DNA of 64,000 nt from Rhizobium aethiopicum (GCF_900094625.1 NZ_FMAJ01000001.1:186001-250000), one strand, 5' to 3'. Positions 1 through 8,395 are shown, numbered from the stretch's first letter. The notes: a model not told the origin generated them from the sequence alone. Program-made: numbers and translations.

Positions 1-1010
1 TCCTCGCTCAGTTCGTATTTGCCGGCCTCGATGCGCGACAGGTCGAGGATTTCGTTGATGAGATCGAGCAGATGCTGGCCGGAGCGATGGATATCGCCTG
101 CATATTCCTTGTAGGTCGGGTTGGCGAGTGGTCCCATGACTTCGGCCGACATCACCTCGGAGAAGCCGAGGATGGCGTTGAGCGGCGTCCTGAGCTCGTG
201 CGACATGGAGGCAAGGAAGCGGGACTTGGCGAGGTTTGCCTCTTCGGCGCGGCGGCGGGCCTCGTCAGACATCGATTTTGCCACTTCGAGCTCGGCGATC
301 AGGTCGTCCTTCTCCGACTGATAGGAGAGGATCTTGAGGTTCGATTTGAAGAGCCGGTCGCTGATATAGTTGAAGAAGACGAGGGTGGTGGTGAAAAGCC
401 CGGTCAAGCTGATTTCGAGGAGGTCGCGCGACAGGCCGCTCTTGACGCCAAGCGCCACGACCGCCGGTGCGAAGGCAACCAGCACGGCAGGCGTCAGCAT
501 GAAGTTCGACATCGCCGTGACCGAGAGCGCAATCAGCAATGTAGCGCCCTTATAGAGAATGAAGCTCGACGGCTCGCAGGTGTCACATTCCTGCAGCGCG
601 AAGACGGCCCAGCAGCAGCCGACCAGGAATTGACCGAGCAGCAGCAGGCGGCGCCATTTGCGGGCGCTTTCGGAGGTGATCTCCTGCCGGCGCGCCCGGC
701 GCGCGAGCAGGATGTTGCCTGCATGACAGGTGAGCGTCAGCAGCGCCCAGAAGAGCAATTGGGTCTCTTGAGTGAAATAGACGCCGAGAGCGGTGGTGAT
801 GACGACGAAGAGCGGCATGATCGTCGCGCCCTGCAGCATCGACGCTATGTACATTCTGAGGACATCACGGTCGAATACGGAATTCGACGCATGACCGGAC
901 TGCAGGCGTTCGCGCGTCTGCCGCACAGCCTTGGAAACGGCCTTATTGCGGTGGCTGCGCGACCTGTCGACGATAATCTTGTCGGTCGATGTGCTTACGC
1001 CGGTACTCAT
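1..1010 (-). CDS. PleC/DivJ-like sensor histidine kinase, C-terminus cut by window edge
   Basis: The frame opens with ATG at 1010 and runs leftward without a stop to base 1, so about 336 residues are visible and the ATPase domain is missing. The N-terminal half holds several hydrophobic stretches (membrane segments), followed by a short coiled linker and the H-box FLASMSHELRTPLNAILGFS with the phospho-accepting histidine at residue 271. The following HisKA helix reads LLDLINEILDLSRIEAGKY. This H-box type is shared by PleC/DivJ/PdhS kinases of alphaproteobacteria, which feed the DivK-CtrA cell-cycle pathway; the particular family member cannot be fixed from this half. It diverges from the nuclease gene, with about 105 bp between them. 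Confidence 0.85.
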   Translation of the reverse strand, partial: MSTGVSTSTDKIIVDRSRSHRNKAVSKAVRQTRERLQSGHASNSVFDRDVLRMYIASMLQGATIMPLFVVITTALGVYFTQETQLLFWALLTLTCHAGNILLARRARRQEITSESARKWRRLLLLGQFLVGCCWAVFALQECDTCEPSSFILYKGATLLIALSVTAMSNFMLTPAVLVAFAPAVVALGVKSGLSRDLLEISLTGLFTTTLVFFNYISDRLFKSNLKILSYQSEKDDLIAELEVAKSMSDEARRRAEEANLAKSRFLASMSHELRTPLNAILGFSEVMSAEVMGPLANPTYKEYAGDIHRSGQHLLDLINEILDLSRIEAGKYELSE

Positions 1011-1116
1011 GTGCACGTTGAAACTTCATCCCTGGGTGGATAAGAGCTTAACCGGCAATTCTTAAGAAGATGTTTGCCATCTTTGCCAAGGATTTGTTTT
1101 TTAAGGAGGCGAAAGC

Positions 1117-1674
1117 GTGACACGGGGCCTGCGCCTGATTCGCGACGGGGTGACCGCTTTTGCCCTGCTGGCGCTCCTGGCGCTGATTGCCGCGAAGGTC
1201 AACGATAGCGCTGCCATCAGGCGGGCGGGCGCCTTTCATGCTGCCGATGGCGACAGTCTGACATTGGGGCAGGAGCGCTTGCGCCTCGAAGGCATTGATG
1301 CGCCCGAGCTTAACCAGAGCTGCGAGCGGGCGGGAAGGGCCTGGGCTTGCGGACACGTGGCGCGCGAGGCGCTGCAGGCGATGGTGCTGGCATCGGGGAC
1401 GTTTTGCCAGGGCGACCGGCGCGACCGCTATGATAGGCTGCTCGTCGTCTGCCGGAGCGGGACGGACGGCGACATCAATGCCGCCATGGTGCGCCGGGGT
1501 ATGGCCGTTTCCTACGGCGGTTACGGCAAGGAAGAGCTCGAGGCGAGGGGTGCGAAGGCGGGGCTGTGGGCCGGGACATTCGAGCGGCCGCGTGATGTGC
1601 GCGATCACGCCGGTGATAATTCCGGTTACGACGAGGCGCTGCGCTTCATCGGGTGGATCGTTGGCTGGGAGTAA
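1117..1674 (+). CDS. Membrane-anchored/secreted thermonuclease (SNase-like)
   Basis: 185 residues. A hydrophobic segment at about 11-26 acts as signal anchor or signal peptide. The staphylococcal-nuclease fold follows: DGD at 44-46, RLEGIDAPE at 56-64 and the RDRYDRLL segment at 102-109, the usual calcium-binding and catalytic region. Four to five cysteines suggest an oxidised extracytoplasmic enzyme. The start is GTG 1117, chosen because AAGGAGG lies at 1103-1109. The gene is followed after 4 bp by the glycosylase gene, so the two are probably co-transcribed. Family function is Ca2+-dependent hydrolysis of DNA/RNA; the physiological substrate is unknown. Confidence 0.85.
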   Translation: MTRGLRLIRDGVTAFALLALLALIAAKVNDSAAIRRAGAFHAADGDSLTLGQERLRLEGIDAPELNQSCERAGRAWACGHVAREALQAMVLASGTFCQGDRRDRYDRLLVVCRSGTDGDINAAMVRRGMAVSYGGYGKEELEARGAKAGLWAGTFERPRDVRDHAGDNSGYDEALRFIGWIVGWE

Positions 1675-1678
1675 AGCA

Positions 1679-2311
1679 ATGACCGACGAAGCCGAGCTGG
1701 AAACTCTGCGGCGGGAAATTGCCGCCTGTCGCATCTGCCGCGACGCCCCGGCAAAAGGGCCTGTGCACCGGCTGCCGCACGAGCCGCGGCCGGTGGCGGT
1801 GATTTCGTCAAGCGCACGCATCCTGATCGCCGGGCAGGCGCCTGGCCTTCGGGTGCATGAGAGCGGTCTGCCATTTGACGATGCCTCGGGCGACCGGCTG
1901 CGATCATGGCTCGGCGTTGACAGGGTCAGCTTTTACGACCGCAACCGATTCGCCATCGTGCCGATGGGCTTCTGCTTTCCCGGCTACGACGGCAAGGGCG
2001 CGGACCTGCCGCCGCGTCGCGAATGTGCGCCGTTCTGGCGGCAAAGAGTAATGTCGGCGATGCCGCAGATCGAGCTGGTGCTGGTCATCGGCCAATATGC
2101 TCAGGCCTGGCATATGGCAGGCGAAGAACGGGGCACTATGACCGAGACGGTATGGGCGTGGCGTGAGGGCCTCCTGTCCGGTCGGTCGCCCGCGGTGCTG
2201 CCGCTGCCGCATCCGAGCTGGCGCAACAGCGGCTGGCTGAAGCGCAATTCCTGGTTCGAGCAAGAATTGCTTCCTTACCTGCAGGAGCGGGTAAAAATGC
2301 TGCTTTCCTGA
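1679..2311 (+). CDS. Uracil-DNA glycosylase family protein with probable Fe-S cluster
   Basis: 210 residues from ATG 1679, four bases after the nuclease stop; the open frame extends further upstream but that part overlaps the nuclease. The UDG fold shows GQAPG at 52-56 (motif A, GEGPG/GLAPG in family 4/5 enzymes) and HPSW near residue 178 (motif B). Cysteines at 17, 20, 99 and 116 give the CxxC...C-x16-C pattern that binds a 4Fe-4S cluster in family 4/5 UDGs. The predicted role is removal of uracil or another deaminated base. The motif-A glutamate is replaced by glutamine, so activity may differ from canonical enzymes. Confidence 0.8.
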   Translation: MTDEAELETLRREIAACRICRDAPAKGPVHRLPHEPRPVAVISSSARILIAGQAPGLRVHESGLPFDDASGDRLRSWLGVDRVSFYDRNRFAIVPMGFCFPGYDGKGADLPPRRECAPFWRQRVMSAMPQIELVLVIGQYAQAWHMAGEERGTMTETVWAWREGLLSGRSPAVLPLPHPSWRNSGWLKRNSWFEQELLPYLQERVKMLLS

Positions 2312-2374
2312 AACAAAATTCTTTTCCTCGCGCGGAATCGGGTTATACAAAGAAAATAATTCGAAAGGACCGAC

Positions 2375-2869
2375 GTGCGCATGGACCGCCTCGACCGCAA
2401 AATACTGCGTCTGCTGCAAGAAGATTCAACCCTGGCTGTCGCCGACCTCGCGAAAAAGGTGGGGCTTTCGACGACGCCATGCTGGCGGCGGATCCAGAAA
2501 ATGGAGGAGGATGGCGTCATCAAGCGTCGGGTTGCCATCCTCGATCCAGAGAAGGTCAACACCAAGGTCACGGTTTTCGTGTCGATTCGCACGGCGACTC
2601 ATTCGATCGAGTGGCTGCGCCGCTTTTCCGAGGTGGTCGCCGAATTCCCCGAAGTGGTCGAATTCTATCGAATGAGCGGCGATGTCGACTATCTCCTGCG
2701 AGTCGTGGTGCCCGACATCGCGGCCTATGACGCCTTTTATAAGCGGATGATCGCGAAGATTGAGATTCGCGACGTCTCCTCAGCCTTTGCGATGGAGCAG
2801 ATCAAGTATTCCACGCAGCTGCCGCTCGACTACATGATTCTTGAGAACGCCAAATCCAACGAGGATTGA
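2375..2869 (+). CDS. Lrp/AsnC family transcriptional regulator
   Basis: 164 residues. An N-terminal winged helix-turn-helix (about 5-60; VADLAKKVGLSTTPCWRRI is the recognition part) is followed by the RAM/AsnC ligand domain with the GDVDYLLRV signature. GTG 2375 is preferred because AAAGGA at 2364-2369 lies 5 bp upstream; ATG 2381 is possible. No amino-acid operon lies next to it, so its regulon cannot be inferred. It could be autoregulated, as is usual for the family. Confidence 0.9.
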   Translation: MRMDRLDRKILRLLQEDSTLAVADLAKKVGLSTTPCWRRIQKMEEDGVIKRRVAILDPEKVNTKVTVFVSIRTATHSIEWLRRFSEVVAEFPEVVEFYRMSGDVDYLLRVVVPDIAAYDAFYKRMIAKIEIRDVSSAFAMEQIKYSTQLPLDYMILENAKSNED

Positions 2870-2963
2870 AGCTCGGGTGTGCGATCAGCGATCACTCGCG
2901 TGTCGCCAATAGGTTGCGTCCGAGGCGCGGCCAGCAGTCCTGTAATTTGCCCGGAAAGCGGGC

Positions 2964-3021
2964 CGTCTGAGACTATTCGGCCGCATGCAGCAATGCTTCG
3001 CCGAAATGCGGCTTTCAGACG
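2964..3021. other. Nested inverted repeat (possible structured RNA)
   Basis: Outer arms CGTCTGA (2964-2970) and TCAGACG (3015-3021) pair perfectly and enclose inner arms GCCGCAT (2980-2986) and ATGCGGC (3006-3012). The structure lies about 95 bp beyond the Lrp-type gene with no coding sequence around it. It could be the 3' end of that transcript or part of a small RNA; no T-tract follows directly. Confidence 0.4.
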
Positions 3022-3581
3022 AATGTGGACCCGGCCTGCAGAAAAAGCCGGAAAAACCGCGAGAAAACGCTCCAATTTCGCCAAAAAGGTCGAAAAATAT
3101 ATAGCTTGATAACAATTGCGGCGCTATGATCTGTGGCATCAGTGAGCGTCATGTCATGATTTTGACTCATTGGTATCGAATTCAGAACACCATGTTCTAC
3201 ACCGCTACCTTGTATATGTTCATTTGTCGGCGGTAGAATTTATATGCTTCACCAATAGTGTTCGATGGGATCGGACGGTGAAGATTTGAGATGGGGCGTA
3301 GCGTTTGCGGCTTGCGATGGAGGTTTCCATTGCGAGGCCGTTTTTGTGCGTTATTCTCTTAAATATCTGAAGTTGTTGTATAAAAATCACGTTGCTGGCG
3401 AAAGTTGCTCCGATGAACCCCTCTCACATGTATCGAGAATTGCTTGATAGAGCCTTCTATGTGATGACGGTTTGGCGGTTCGATCGATCCGCACGCCGAG
3501 ATGGCTGTTCAAACTGGGCCGGCTTCGAATTGACTACCCGACGAGACGTCAGCCCCGATCGACAAAGGAATGGATTGGTAA
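3022..3581 (+). promoter_or_regulatory. Long gene-free porin upstream region
   Basis: No convincing gene lies in this stretch, which is AT-rich compared with its surroundings. A perfect inverted repeat AGAACA-CCA-TGTTCT occupies 3184-3198 and could be an operator. A near-perfect hairpin (GCGATGGA / TCCATTGC) lies at about 3313-3333, followed by GAGGCC and five T. A TATAAA box is present at 3379-3384. If transcription starts just after it, the porin mRNA has an untranslated leader of roughly 190 nt. The porin RBS is AAAGGAA near 3564. Confidence 0.45.
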
Positions 3582-4604
3582 ATGAACATCAGAATGGTTT
3601 TGCTTGCATCAGCAGCAGCATTTGCTGCATCGACGCCGGTTCTTGCAGCTGACGCTATTGTTGCTGCTGAGCCGGAACCGGTTGAATATGTTCGCGTCTG
3701 CGACGCTTACGGCACCGGCTACTTCTACATCCCCGGCACCGAAACCTGCCTCAAGATCGAAGGCTACATCCGTTTCCAGGTTGATATTGGTGAAGAGCCG
3801 CTCAACGGTTCGGTCAGCAACGACTCGGATTGGGATGCCCGTACTCGCGGTCAGGTTCAGTTCACGGCCAAGAGCGACACCGAGTATGGTCCGCTGACCG
3901 GCGTCATCGTCATGCAGTTCAATGCTGACAATGCCTCCGACCAGAGCGCCATCCTCGACTCCGCTTACCTCGACATCGCGGGCTTCCGCGCTGGTCTGTT
4001 CTACAGCTGGTGGGACGACGGTCTCTCGGGTGAAACCGACGACATCGGCTCGATCGTAACGCTGCACAACTCCATCCGCTATCAGTATGAAAGCGGCGAC
4101 TTCTACGCTGGTATCAGCGTCGACGAACTGGAAGACGGCTTCTACAAGACCGGCGAAGAGCCGAACAACGTTGGCGTTGCCTTCGGCGTTGGCGGCACTG
4201 CAGGTGCCTTCAGCTACCAGGTCACCGGCGGCTGGGACTTCGACAACGAAGACGGCGCTATCCGTGCAATGGGTACGGTTGAAATCGGTCCCGGTACGCT
4301 CGGCCTCGCAGCCGTGTACTCTTCCGGCCCGAACTCCTACTACTCCGCAGCTGAATGGGCTGTCGCTGCCGAATACGCTATCAAGGCAACCGACAAGCTC
4401 AAGATCACTCCTGGCGTCCAGTACTACGGTGACTACTACGTCACCGGCGACGACTTCAGCGACGGTGATGCCTGGAAGGTTGGTCTGACGGTTGATTACC
4501 AGATCGTCGACAACTTCTACGCCAAGGCTTCGGTTCAGTACCTCGATCCGGAAGATGCTGACGACTCCACGACGGGCTACTTCCGTCTGCAGCGTTCGTT
4601 CTAA
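3582..4604 (+). CDS. ropA: Outer membrane porin (RopA-type, Porin_2 family)
   Basis: 340 residues with a signal peptide of about 22 residues ending VLA-AD. The mature protein starts DAIVAAEPEPVEYVRVCDAY, the conserved entry of rhizobial RopA/Omp25-type trimeric porins, with a cysteine pair at CDAYGTGYFYIPGTETC. The remainder alternates short polar and aromatic strands and ends in QRSF, the terminal phenylalanine that directs beta-barrel insertion by Bam. It should form a general diffusion pore. Codon use is strongly biased towards preferred codons (frequent GGC, GAC, ATC, AAG), typical of an abundant protein. Rhizobia carry several paralogues, so the gene name means the RopA type. Confidence 0.93.
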   Translation: MNIRMVLLASAAAFAASTPVLAADAIVAAEPEPVEYVRVCDAYGTGYFYIPGTETCLKIEGYIRFQVDIGEEPLNGSVSNDSDWDARTRGQVQFTAKSDTEYGPLTGVIVMQFNADNASDQSAILDSAYLDIAGFRAGLFYSWWDDGLSGETDDIGSIVTLHNSIRYQYESGDFYAGISVDELEDGFYKTGEEPNNVGVAFGVGGTAGAFSYQVTGGWDFDNEDGAIRAMGTVEIGPGTLGLAAVYSSGPNSYYSAAEWAVAAEYAIKATDKLKITPGVQYYGDYYVTGDDFSDGDAWKVGLTVDYQIVDNFYAKASVQYLDPEDADDSTTGYFRLQRSF

Positions 4605-4618
4605 TCCACTTGGTGGAT

Positions 4619-4642
4619 GCCCCCGGTCTTCGGGCCGGGGGC
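4619..4642 (+). terminator. Hairpin terminator of the porin gene
   Basis: GCCCCCGG (4619-4626) and CCGGGGGC (4635-4642) form an 8-bp GC stem 15 bp after the porin stop codon. The following tract is ACTTCAAAAC, so there is no strong U-run, but position and stability support termination or 3'-end protection. Confidence 0.65.
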
Positions 4643-5014
4643 ACTTCAAAACAGTTTCTGATCCGAGTGACCTCCGATCAGCTACGGGGACGGGTCCGGT
4701 CTTCCCTGCCGGACCGTCCTTGCAGCGTTTTAACACGCATCTTGCGGCCGTTTTTTCAGGTCGCCATCCAGGCAGGTAGATCGGCATGTCGTGTACCGGC
4801 CGTCGGCAACTCGCCAGCCGCCATTGAGGCCATTTCTTAATATCAATAGATTTTGGATCGACCGCTGGACATCGGTTGGCTTTGCCGCAACATCGCCTTC
4901 ACGACAGCCAAGGGCATGCCGCCGGCTGTAAGAGTGCTGATCGATTTTCTGGTCGAAAAATCCAGACCCCATTGACGACGCGGCGAAAGCCTCAGCCTTT
5001 GACGCGGCATTGCT
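4643..5014. other. Gene-free interval between porin and alkylation-repair gene
   Basis: About 370 bp between convergent genes. I found no open frame with a recognisable protein or good RBS, no tRNA-like element and no strong repeat. Confidence 0.5.
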
Positions 5015-5698
5015 TTAATTCAGCCGGGCCATCAGCTTTTCGCCGCTCAGTTCCCTGACCGCATCCCTACCGATCCAGCGGGCGGTTCTGTCAGGACTTT
5101 CGGCCAGAAGCTTCGCCAGCCCCAGCGCCGGGCCGTGGCAGGCGCGATTGCGCTTGCCGATGCTGCGCAGTGCCCAATTGACCGCCTTGCGAACGAAGTT
5201 GCGGGAATCGCCGGAATGCGCCTCGATCAGCGGCAGCCAGACGAGTATGGCCGCGTCGGTCTCTTCCTTCCGATGGACGGCGGCGCCGGCGATCATGGCG
5301 AAGGCGGCGCGACGGACAAATTCGCGCTCGTCGGCAGCGAATTCCGGGATGAGGTCATCGAGGTGCGCCTCAACGAAGAGATCGGCGGCGCAGTCGACGA
5401 CCTCCCAGGAATTGAAATCATTGGCCCAGTTTCTTGCCTCTTCCACCGTCAGCCGCTTCGGCTCGGCGGTGTAGAGAGCGAGCAGGCGGGCCTCGCGGAT
5501 ATCGCTTTGCCAGAGCTGCGTTGCCCTGGCGTGATCTCTCTTCGCCAACCTGGCGACCGCCCTGATGTCGGGATTGGAAATGCCGAGGGCGCGGCCGGTG
5601 ACGATGCCGAACCGTACCATCGCGGCGATAGTCTCCTCCGAGCGCAGCGTTTCGAGATGCGCGATCAGCTCAGCCGGATCGGAGGAGGGACCGATCAT
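5015..5698 (-). CDS. DNA alkylation repair protein (AlkD-like HEAT repeat)
   Basis: 227 residues made almost wholly of alpha-helical HEAT-like repeats. The stretches VVDCAADLFVEAHLDDL, REFVRRAAFAMIAGAAVHRK and RNFVRKAVNWALRSIGKRN are the signatures of the AlkC/AlkD family. AlkD excises positively charged alkylated bases (3-methyladenine, 7-methylguanine) without base flipping. The ATG overlaps the stop codon of the upstream dehydrogenase gene (ATGA), so the two are translationally coupled, although no metabolic link between them is obvious. Confidence 0.85.
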   Translation of the reverse strand: MIGPSSDPAELIAHLETLRSEETIAAMVRFGIVTGRALGISNPDIRAVARLAKRDHARATQLWQSDIREARLLALYTAEPKRLTVEEARNWANDFNSWEVVDCAADLFVEAHLDDLIPEFAADEREFVRRAAFAMIAGAAVHRKEETDAAILVWLPLIEAHSGDSRNFVRKAVNWALRSIGKRNRACHGPALGLAKLLAESPDRTARWIGRDAVRELSGEKLMARLN

Positions 5699-6564
5699 TT
5701 CTCAAGTCTGGCGAGCAGCGAGGATGTGTCCCAACGATTGCCGCCCATTGCCTGCACGTCGCCGTAGAACTGGTCGACAACGGCCGTGACTGGCAGCTTG
5801 GCGCCGTTGCGGCGCGCTTCCGCAAGCACGATGCTGAGATCCTTGCGCATCCAGTCGACCGCGAAGCCGAAATCATATTTGCCTGCATTCATGGTCTTGT
5901 GGCGATTTTCCATCTGCCAGGAACCCGCCGCACCCTTGGAAATCACCTCAACGACTTTCTCGATATCGAGGCCGGCCCGCTTGCCGAAATGCAGCCCTTC
6001 GGCAAGCCCTTGGACAAGGCCGGCGATGCAAATCTGGTTGACCATCTTGGTCAACTGCCCGGAACCTGCCGGCCCCATCAGGCCAACCATTCGGGCATAA
6101 CTTTCGATGACGGGGCTGGCGCGCTCGAAGACAGCCTCGTCGCCGCCGCACATGACGGTCAGGACCCCGTTTTCGGCGCCGGCCTGGCCGCCGGAGACCG
6201 GGGCGTCGATGAAGTCGACACCTCTTTCCTTCGCCGCGGCATAAAGTTCGCGAGCAACTTCGGCGCTGGCGGTCGTGTTGTCGATCAGGACCGAACCCGG
6301 CTTCATGCCGCGCAGGGCACCGTTCTCGCCAGAGGTCACCGACCGAAGATCTTCGTCGTTTCCGACGCAGACGAAGACGAAATCAGCACCCGCCGCCGCC
6401 TCGGCCGGAGTGGCGGCGGATTTGCCGGAGAATTTCTCGGTCCAGGCAGACGCTTTTTCGGCCGAACGATTGTAGACGGTGACATCATGGCCGCCCTTCG
6501 TCTTCAGATGACCGGCCATGGGGAAGCCCATGACGCCGAGACCGATGAACGCGACTTTAGCCAT
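5695..6564 (-). CDS. 3-hydroxyisobutyrate dehydrogenase-type NAD(P)-dependent oxidoreductase
   Basis: 289 residues. The N-terminal Rossmann fold begins FIGLGVMGFPMAGHL, the dinucleotide-binding signature of beta-hydroxyacid dehydrogenases (MmsB, GarR, tartronate semialdehyde reductase). DAPVSGGQAGAENG near residue 120 is the substrate-binding signature, and the catalytic lysine is in the GxGQLTKMVNQ segment. The helical C-terminal dimerisation domain is complete. It overlaps the AlkD-like gene by 4 bp. The substrate (3-hydroxyisobutyrate, glycerate-type acids or succinic semialdehyde) cannot be resolved by eye. Confidence 0.88.
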   Translation of the reverse strand: MAKVAFIGLGVMGFPMAGHLKTKGGHDVTVYNRSAEKASAWTEKFSGKSAATPAEAAAGADFVFVCVGNDEDLRSVTSGENGALRGMKPGSVLIDNTTASAEVARELYAAAKERGVDFIDAPVSGGQAGAENGVLTVMCGGDEAVFERASPVIESYARMVGLMGPAGSGQLTKMVNQICIAGLVQGLAEGLHFGKRAGLDIEKVVEVISKGAAGSWQMENRHKTMNAGKYDFGFAVDWMRKDLSIVLAEARRNGAKLPVTAVVDQFYGDVQAMGGNRWDTSSLLARLEK

Positions 6565-6726
6565 ATGTCCTATCCTTTCCTGAGTGTGAGGCCCCGAGGA
6601 TTAACCGAAACGGGGCGAGCAGAAAAGCCGTGAAGACGGACTTCCTGCCGATTGGCGCATATGAGCTGGTCGCCACTCGGCCAAGCCCTAGATGGGAACG
6701 AAGAATAATGTTTCCCGGGGGATGAC

Positions 6727-7098
6727 ATGACCGAAATTCCGACGATCGAGCCGCGCCGCAGGGGGCGCAGCGGCACGCAGGCGATGCTTATTCCGTCGCG
6801 GCAGATGGTCGAGGAGCAGATTCGATCGGCGCCTGAAGGTGTTCTCACCGAGGCCGGCGTCTTGCGCCGCCGTCTCGCCACTAAATACGGAGCGGATGCC
6901 TGCTGCCCGGTGACGGTCCAGCGGCAATTGCGTGCGATCGCCGAGCTCTCCTTTAATGCGCTGGAAAAGGGCGAGCCGGTTTCGATGGTGACACCCTATT
7001 GGCGCATGGTGGATCCGGCGAGCCTGCTTGCGACGCGCCTTGCCGGCGGTCCCGCCTTCATTCGCGAGCGATTGGCCGCCGAACTCCGAGAGAAGTAG
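6727..7098 (+). CDS. Small conserved protein, distant MGMT/ATL-like resemblance
   Basis: 123 residues, soluble, no signal. The middle part (EGVLTEAGVLRRRLATKYGADACCPVT) and the later TPYWRMV..(G)G pattern recall the helix-turn-helix and the post-active-site PWHRVV..G of alkylguanine transferase-like folds, but the PCHR active-site motif is absent. I therefore regard it as a possible non-enzymatic alkyltransferase-like relative, at low confidence. It diverges from the dehydrogenase-AlkD operon, whose second gene repairs alkylated DNA. ATG 6727 follows a G-rich stretch at 6718-6722. Confidence 0.6.
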   Translation: MTEIPTIEPRRRGRSGTQAMLIPSRQMVEEQIRSAPEGVLTEAGVLRRRLATKYGADACCPVTVQRQLRAIAELSFNALEKGEPVSMVTPYWRMVDPASLLATRLAGGPAFIRERLAAELREK

Positions 7099-7234
7099 CG
7101 AGGCGGGCGAGAGGGCGCGAGGAACCCGTCTGAGGTGATTTCGGGCGAGTTTGCGGAAGGCGGTATGCCGGGAGCCTTCATCACGTCAGAAGCGAGGCCT
7201 GGGATGCGGCCGAAGCTGGCGGCTGGCGATGACG

Positions 7235-7252
7235 TATAGCTTATGAGCTATA
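7235..7252. promoter_or_regulatory. Perfect inverted repeat upstream of ArsR gene
   Basis: TATAGCT (7235-7241) and AGCTATA (7246-7252) form a perfect 7-bp inverted repeat with a 4-bp spacer in the 308-bp gap before the ArsR-type gene. Candidate regulator site. Confidence 0.4.
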
Positions 7253-7344
7253 TTTTATCTGTCCGTAACCTTTCCAATTATCTCGTCCGTTGCGGGGTCG
7301 ACAATGAAACGTACCCCTCGGCTTGCAGGTCTTCTCCCCGGCGC

Positions 7345-7374
7345 TTGACATTCGCATCGCTCGATGGCTATAGG
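7345..7374 (+). promoter_or_regulatory. Sigma70-type promoter and AT-rich operator of the ArsR gene
   Basis: TTGACA at 7345-7350 and TATAGG at 7369-7374 are separated by 18 bp. The start codon is only 33 bp further on. The sequence between (7381-7398) is an imperfect inverted repeat of the CATAG...ATATG type, where an ArsR repressor would be expected to sit for autoregulation. Confidence 0.6.
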
Positions 7375-7406
7375 TTAATTCATAGTTATATAGATATGGA
7401 TCTTCA

Positions 7407-7730
7407 ATGGCGCACGTTCAGGATGTACTCTTCAGAACGCTTGCCGATCCCACCCGGCGGGCCCTCTTCGAGCGGCTGTGCCGGGAGGGGGAGAAGACGG
7501 TTGGGGCGTTGACGGCGCAGGCCGGCGTCTCGCAGCCGGTCGTTTCGAAGCATCTCGGGCTGCTGAAGCAAGCCGGCCTGGTGCGCGACCGCCATGAAGG
7601 GCGGCAGACGCATTATAGCGCGCAGCTCGGGGCGCTGGCGCCGCTGGTCGACTGGACGAGCGAGATGGCCGGCTTCTGGCAAAGCCGCTTCAATGCGCTC
7701 GAAGATTTGCTGAAGAGGATGGATCAATGA
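7407..7730 (+). CDS. ArsR/SmtB-family repressor (first ArsR-SRPBCC module)
   Basis: 107 residues. Winged helix-turn-helix beginning LFRTLADPTRRALFERL, with recognition helix VSQPVVSKHLGLLKQAGLV. It has no CxC or other metal-binding cysteines, so it belongs to the non-metal ArsR group that accompanies SRPBCC (AHSA1) genes. The TGA stop overlaps the next ATG, giving a tight two-gene operon. It is probably autoregulatory. Confidence 0.88.
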   Translation: MAHVQDVLFRTLADPTRRALFERLCREGEKTVGALTAQAGVSQPVVSKHLGLLKQAGLVRDRHEGRQTHYSAQLGALAPLVDWTSEMAGFWQSRFNALEDLLKRMDQ

Positions 7731-8137
7731 CAGACATATCGACCGAAACGCGTTCCGTCGTCATCGAGCGGGAGATGCCTTTTCCCGCAGAAAAGATCTG
7801 GCGGGCGCTGACTCAGCCGCACCTGATGCAGGAGTGGCTGATGAAGAGCGATTTCAAGCCAGTCGTCGACCATCGTTTCAACTTCACTGCCGACTGGGGC
7901 GCGGTCGACTGCCGGGTTCTGGAGGTCGAGCCGAACAGGACCCTCGCTTACAGCTGGGGTGCATATGGCCTCGAAACCGTCGTGACCTGGACGCTCACGC
8001 CGACGGGAGTGGGCACGCATTTGCGCATGGAACAGTCGGGTTTCCGGCCGGATCAGCGACAGGCTTATGGCGGCGCCAGGACCGGATGGCCGCAGTTCTT
8101 CGACAAACTGGAACAGGTGCTGGCGCGGGTTGACTGA
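7727..8137 (+). CDS. SRPBCC/AHSA1-domain protein
   Basis: 136 residues covering the complete START-like fold: VIEREMPFPAEKIWRALTQPHLMQEWL at the start and a TGWPQFFDKLEQVL C-terminal helix. Such proteins bind a hydrophobic ligand or act as co-chaperone-like partners; no activity is established for this pair type. The start overlaps the ArsR stop by 4 bp. Confidence 0.86.
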   Translation: MTDISTETRSVVIEREMPFPAEKIWRALTQPHLMQEWLMKSDFKPVVDHRFNFTADWGAVDCRVLEVEPNRTLAYSWGAYGLETVVTWTLTPTGVGTHLRMEQSGFRPDQRQAYGGARTGWPQFFDKLEQVLARVD

Positions 8138-8185
8138 GCCTCGCCGACGGACGGTACGTCGGGCTCATTTGAGGAGAACGTTTCA

Positions 8186-8395
8186 TTGAACTGGACAGCC
8201 GGTTACGGTCGGCTGTCGGTTGCCTTTACGCTGGCCGTCATGATCAATATCGTCGCAATGGTGCAGGAGAAGTCGGCGTTCTGGGTGAGGTTCTTGGTGC
8301 TCCTGCCGCTCGGCCTGCCTCTCGTTACCGGTCTCACCTTGCTTGTGCTGCCCTATGCCGTCAAACGGCGCGACGCGGTACGCATCGGCGAATAG
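8186..8395 (+). CDS. Small two-helix membrane protein
   Basis: 69 residues from TTG 8186, selected because GAGGAG at 8171-8176 precedes it. Two hydrophobic segments (about 9-25 and 32-57) separated by a short charged loop predict a small inner-membrane protein, ending in a basic tail. It lies 48 bp after the SRPBCC gene and 11 bp before the DUF1801 gene, so it is probably part of the same operon. Function unknown. Confidence 0.6.
   Translation: MNWTAGYGRLSVAFTLAVMINIVAMVQEKSAFWVRFLVLLPLGLPLVTGLTLLVLPYAVKRRDAVRIGE

Noticed and set aside
3609..4787. 392-codon minus-strand open frame across the porin
   Set aside because: Shadow of the strongly codon-biased porin gene.
7243..7512. 89-codon plus-strand frame before and across the ArsR start
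   Set aside because: It runs through the promoter and into the ArsR gene in another frame, and has no RBS or motif.
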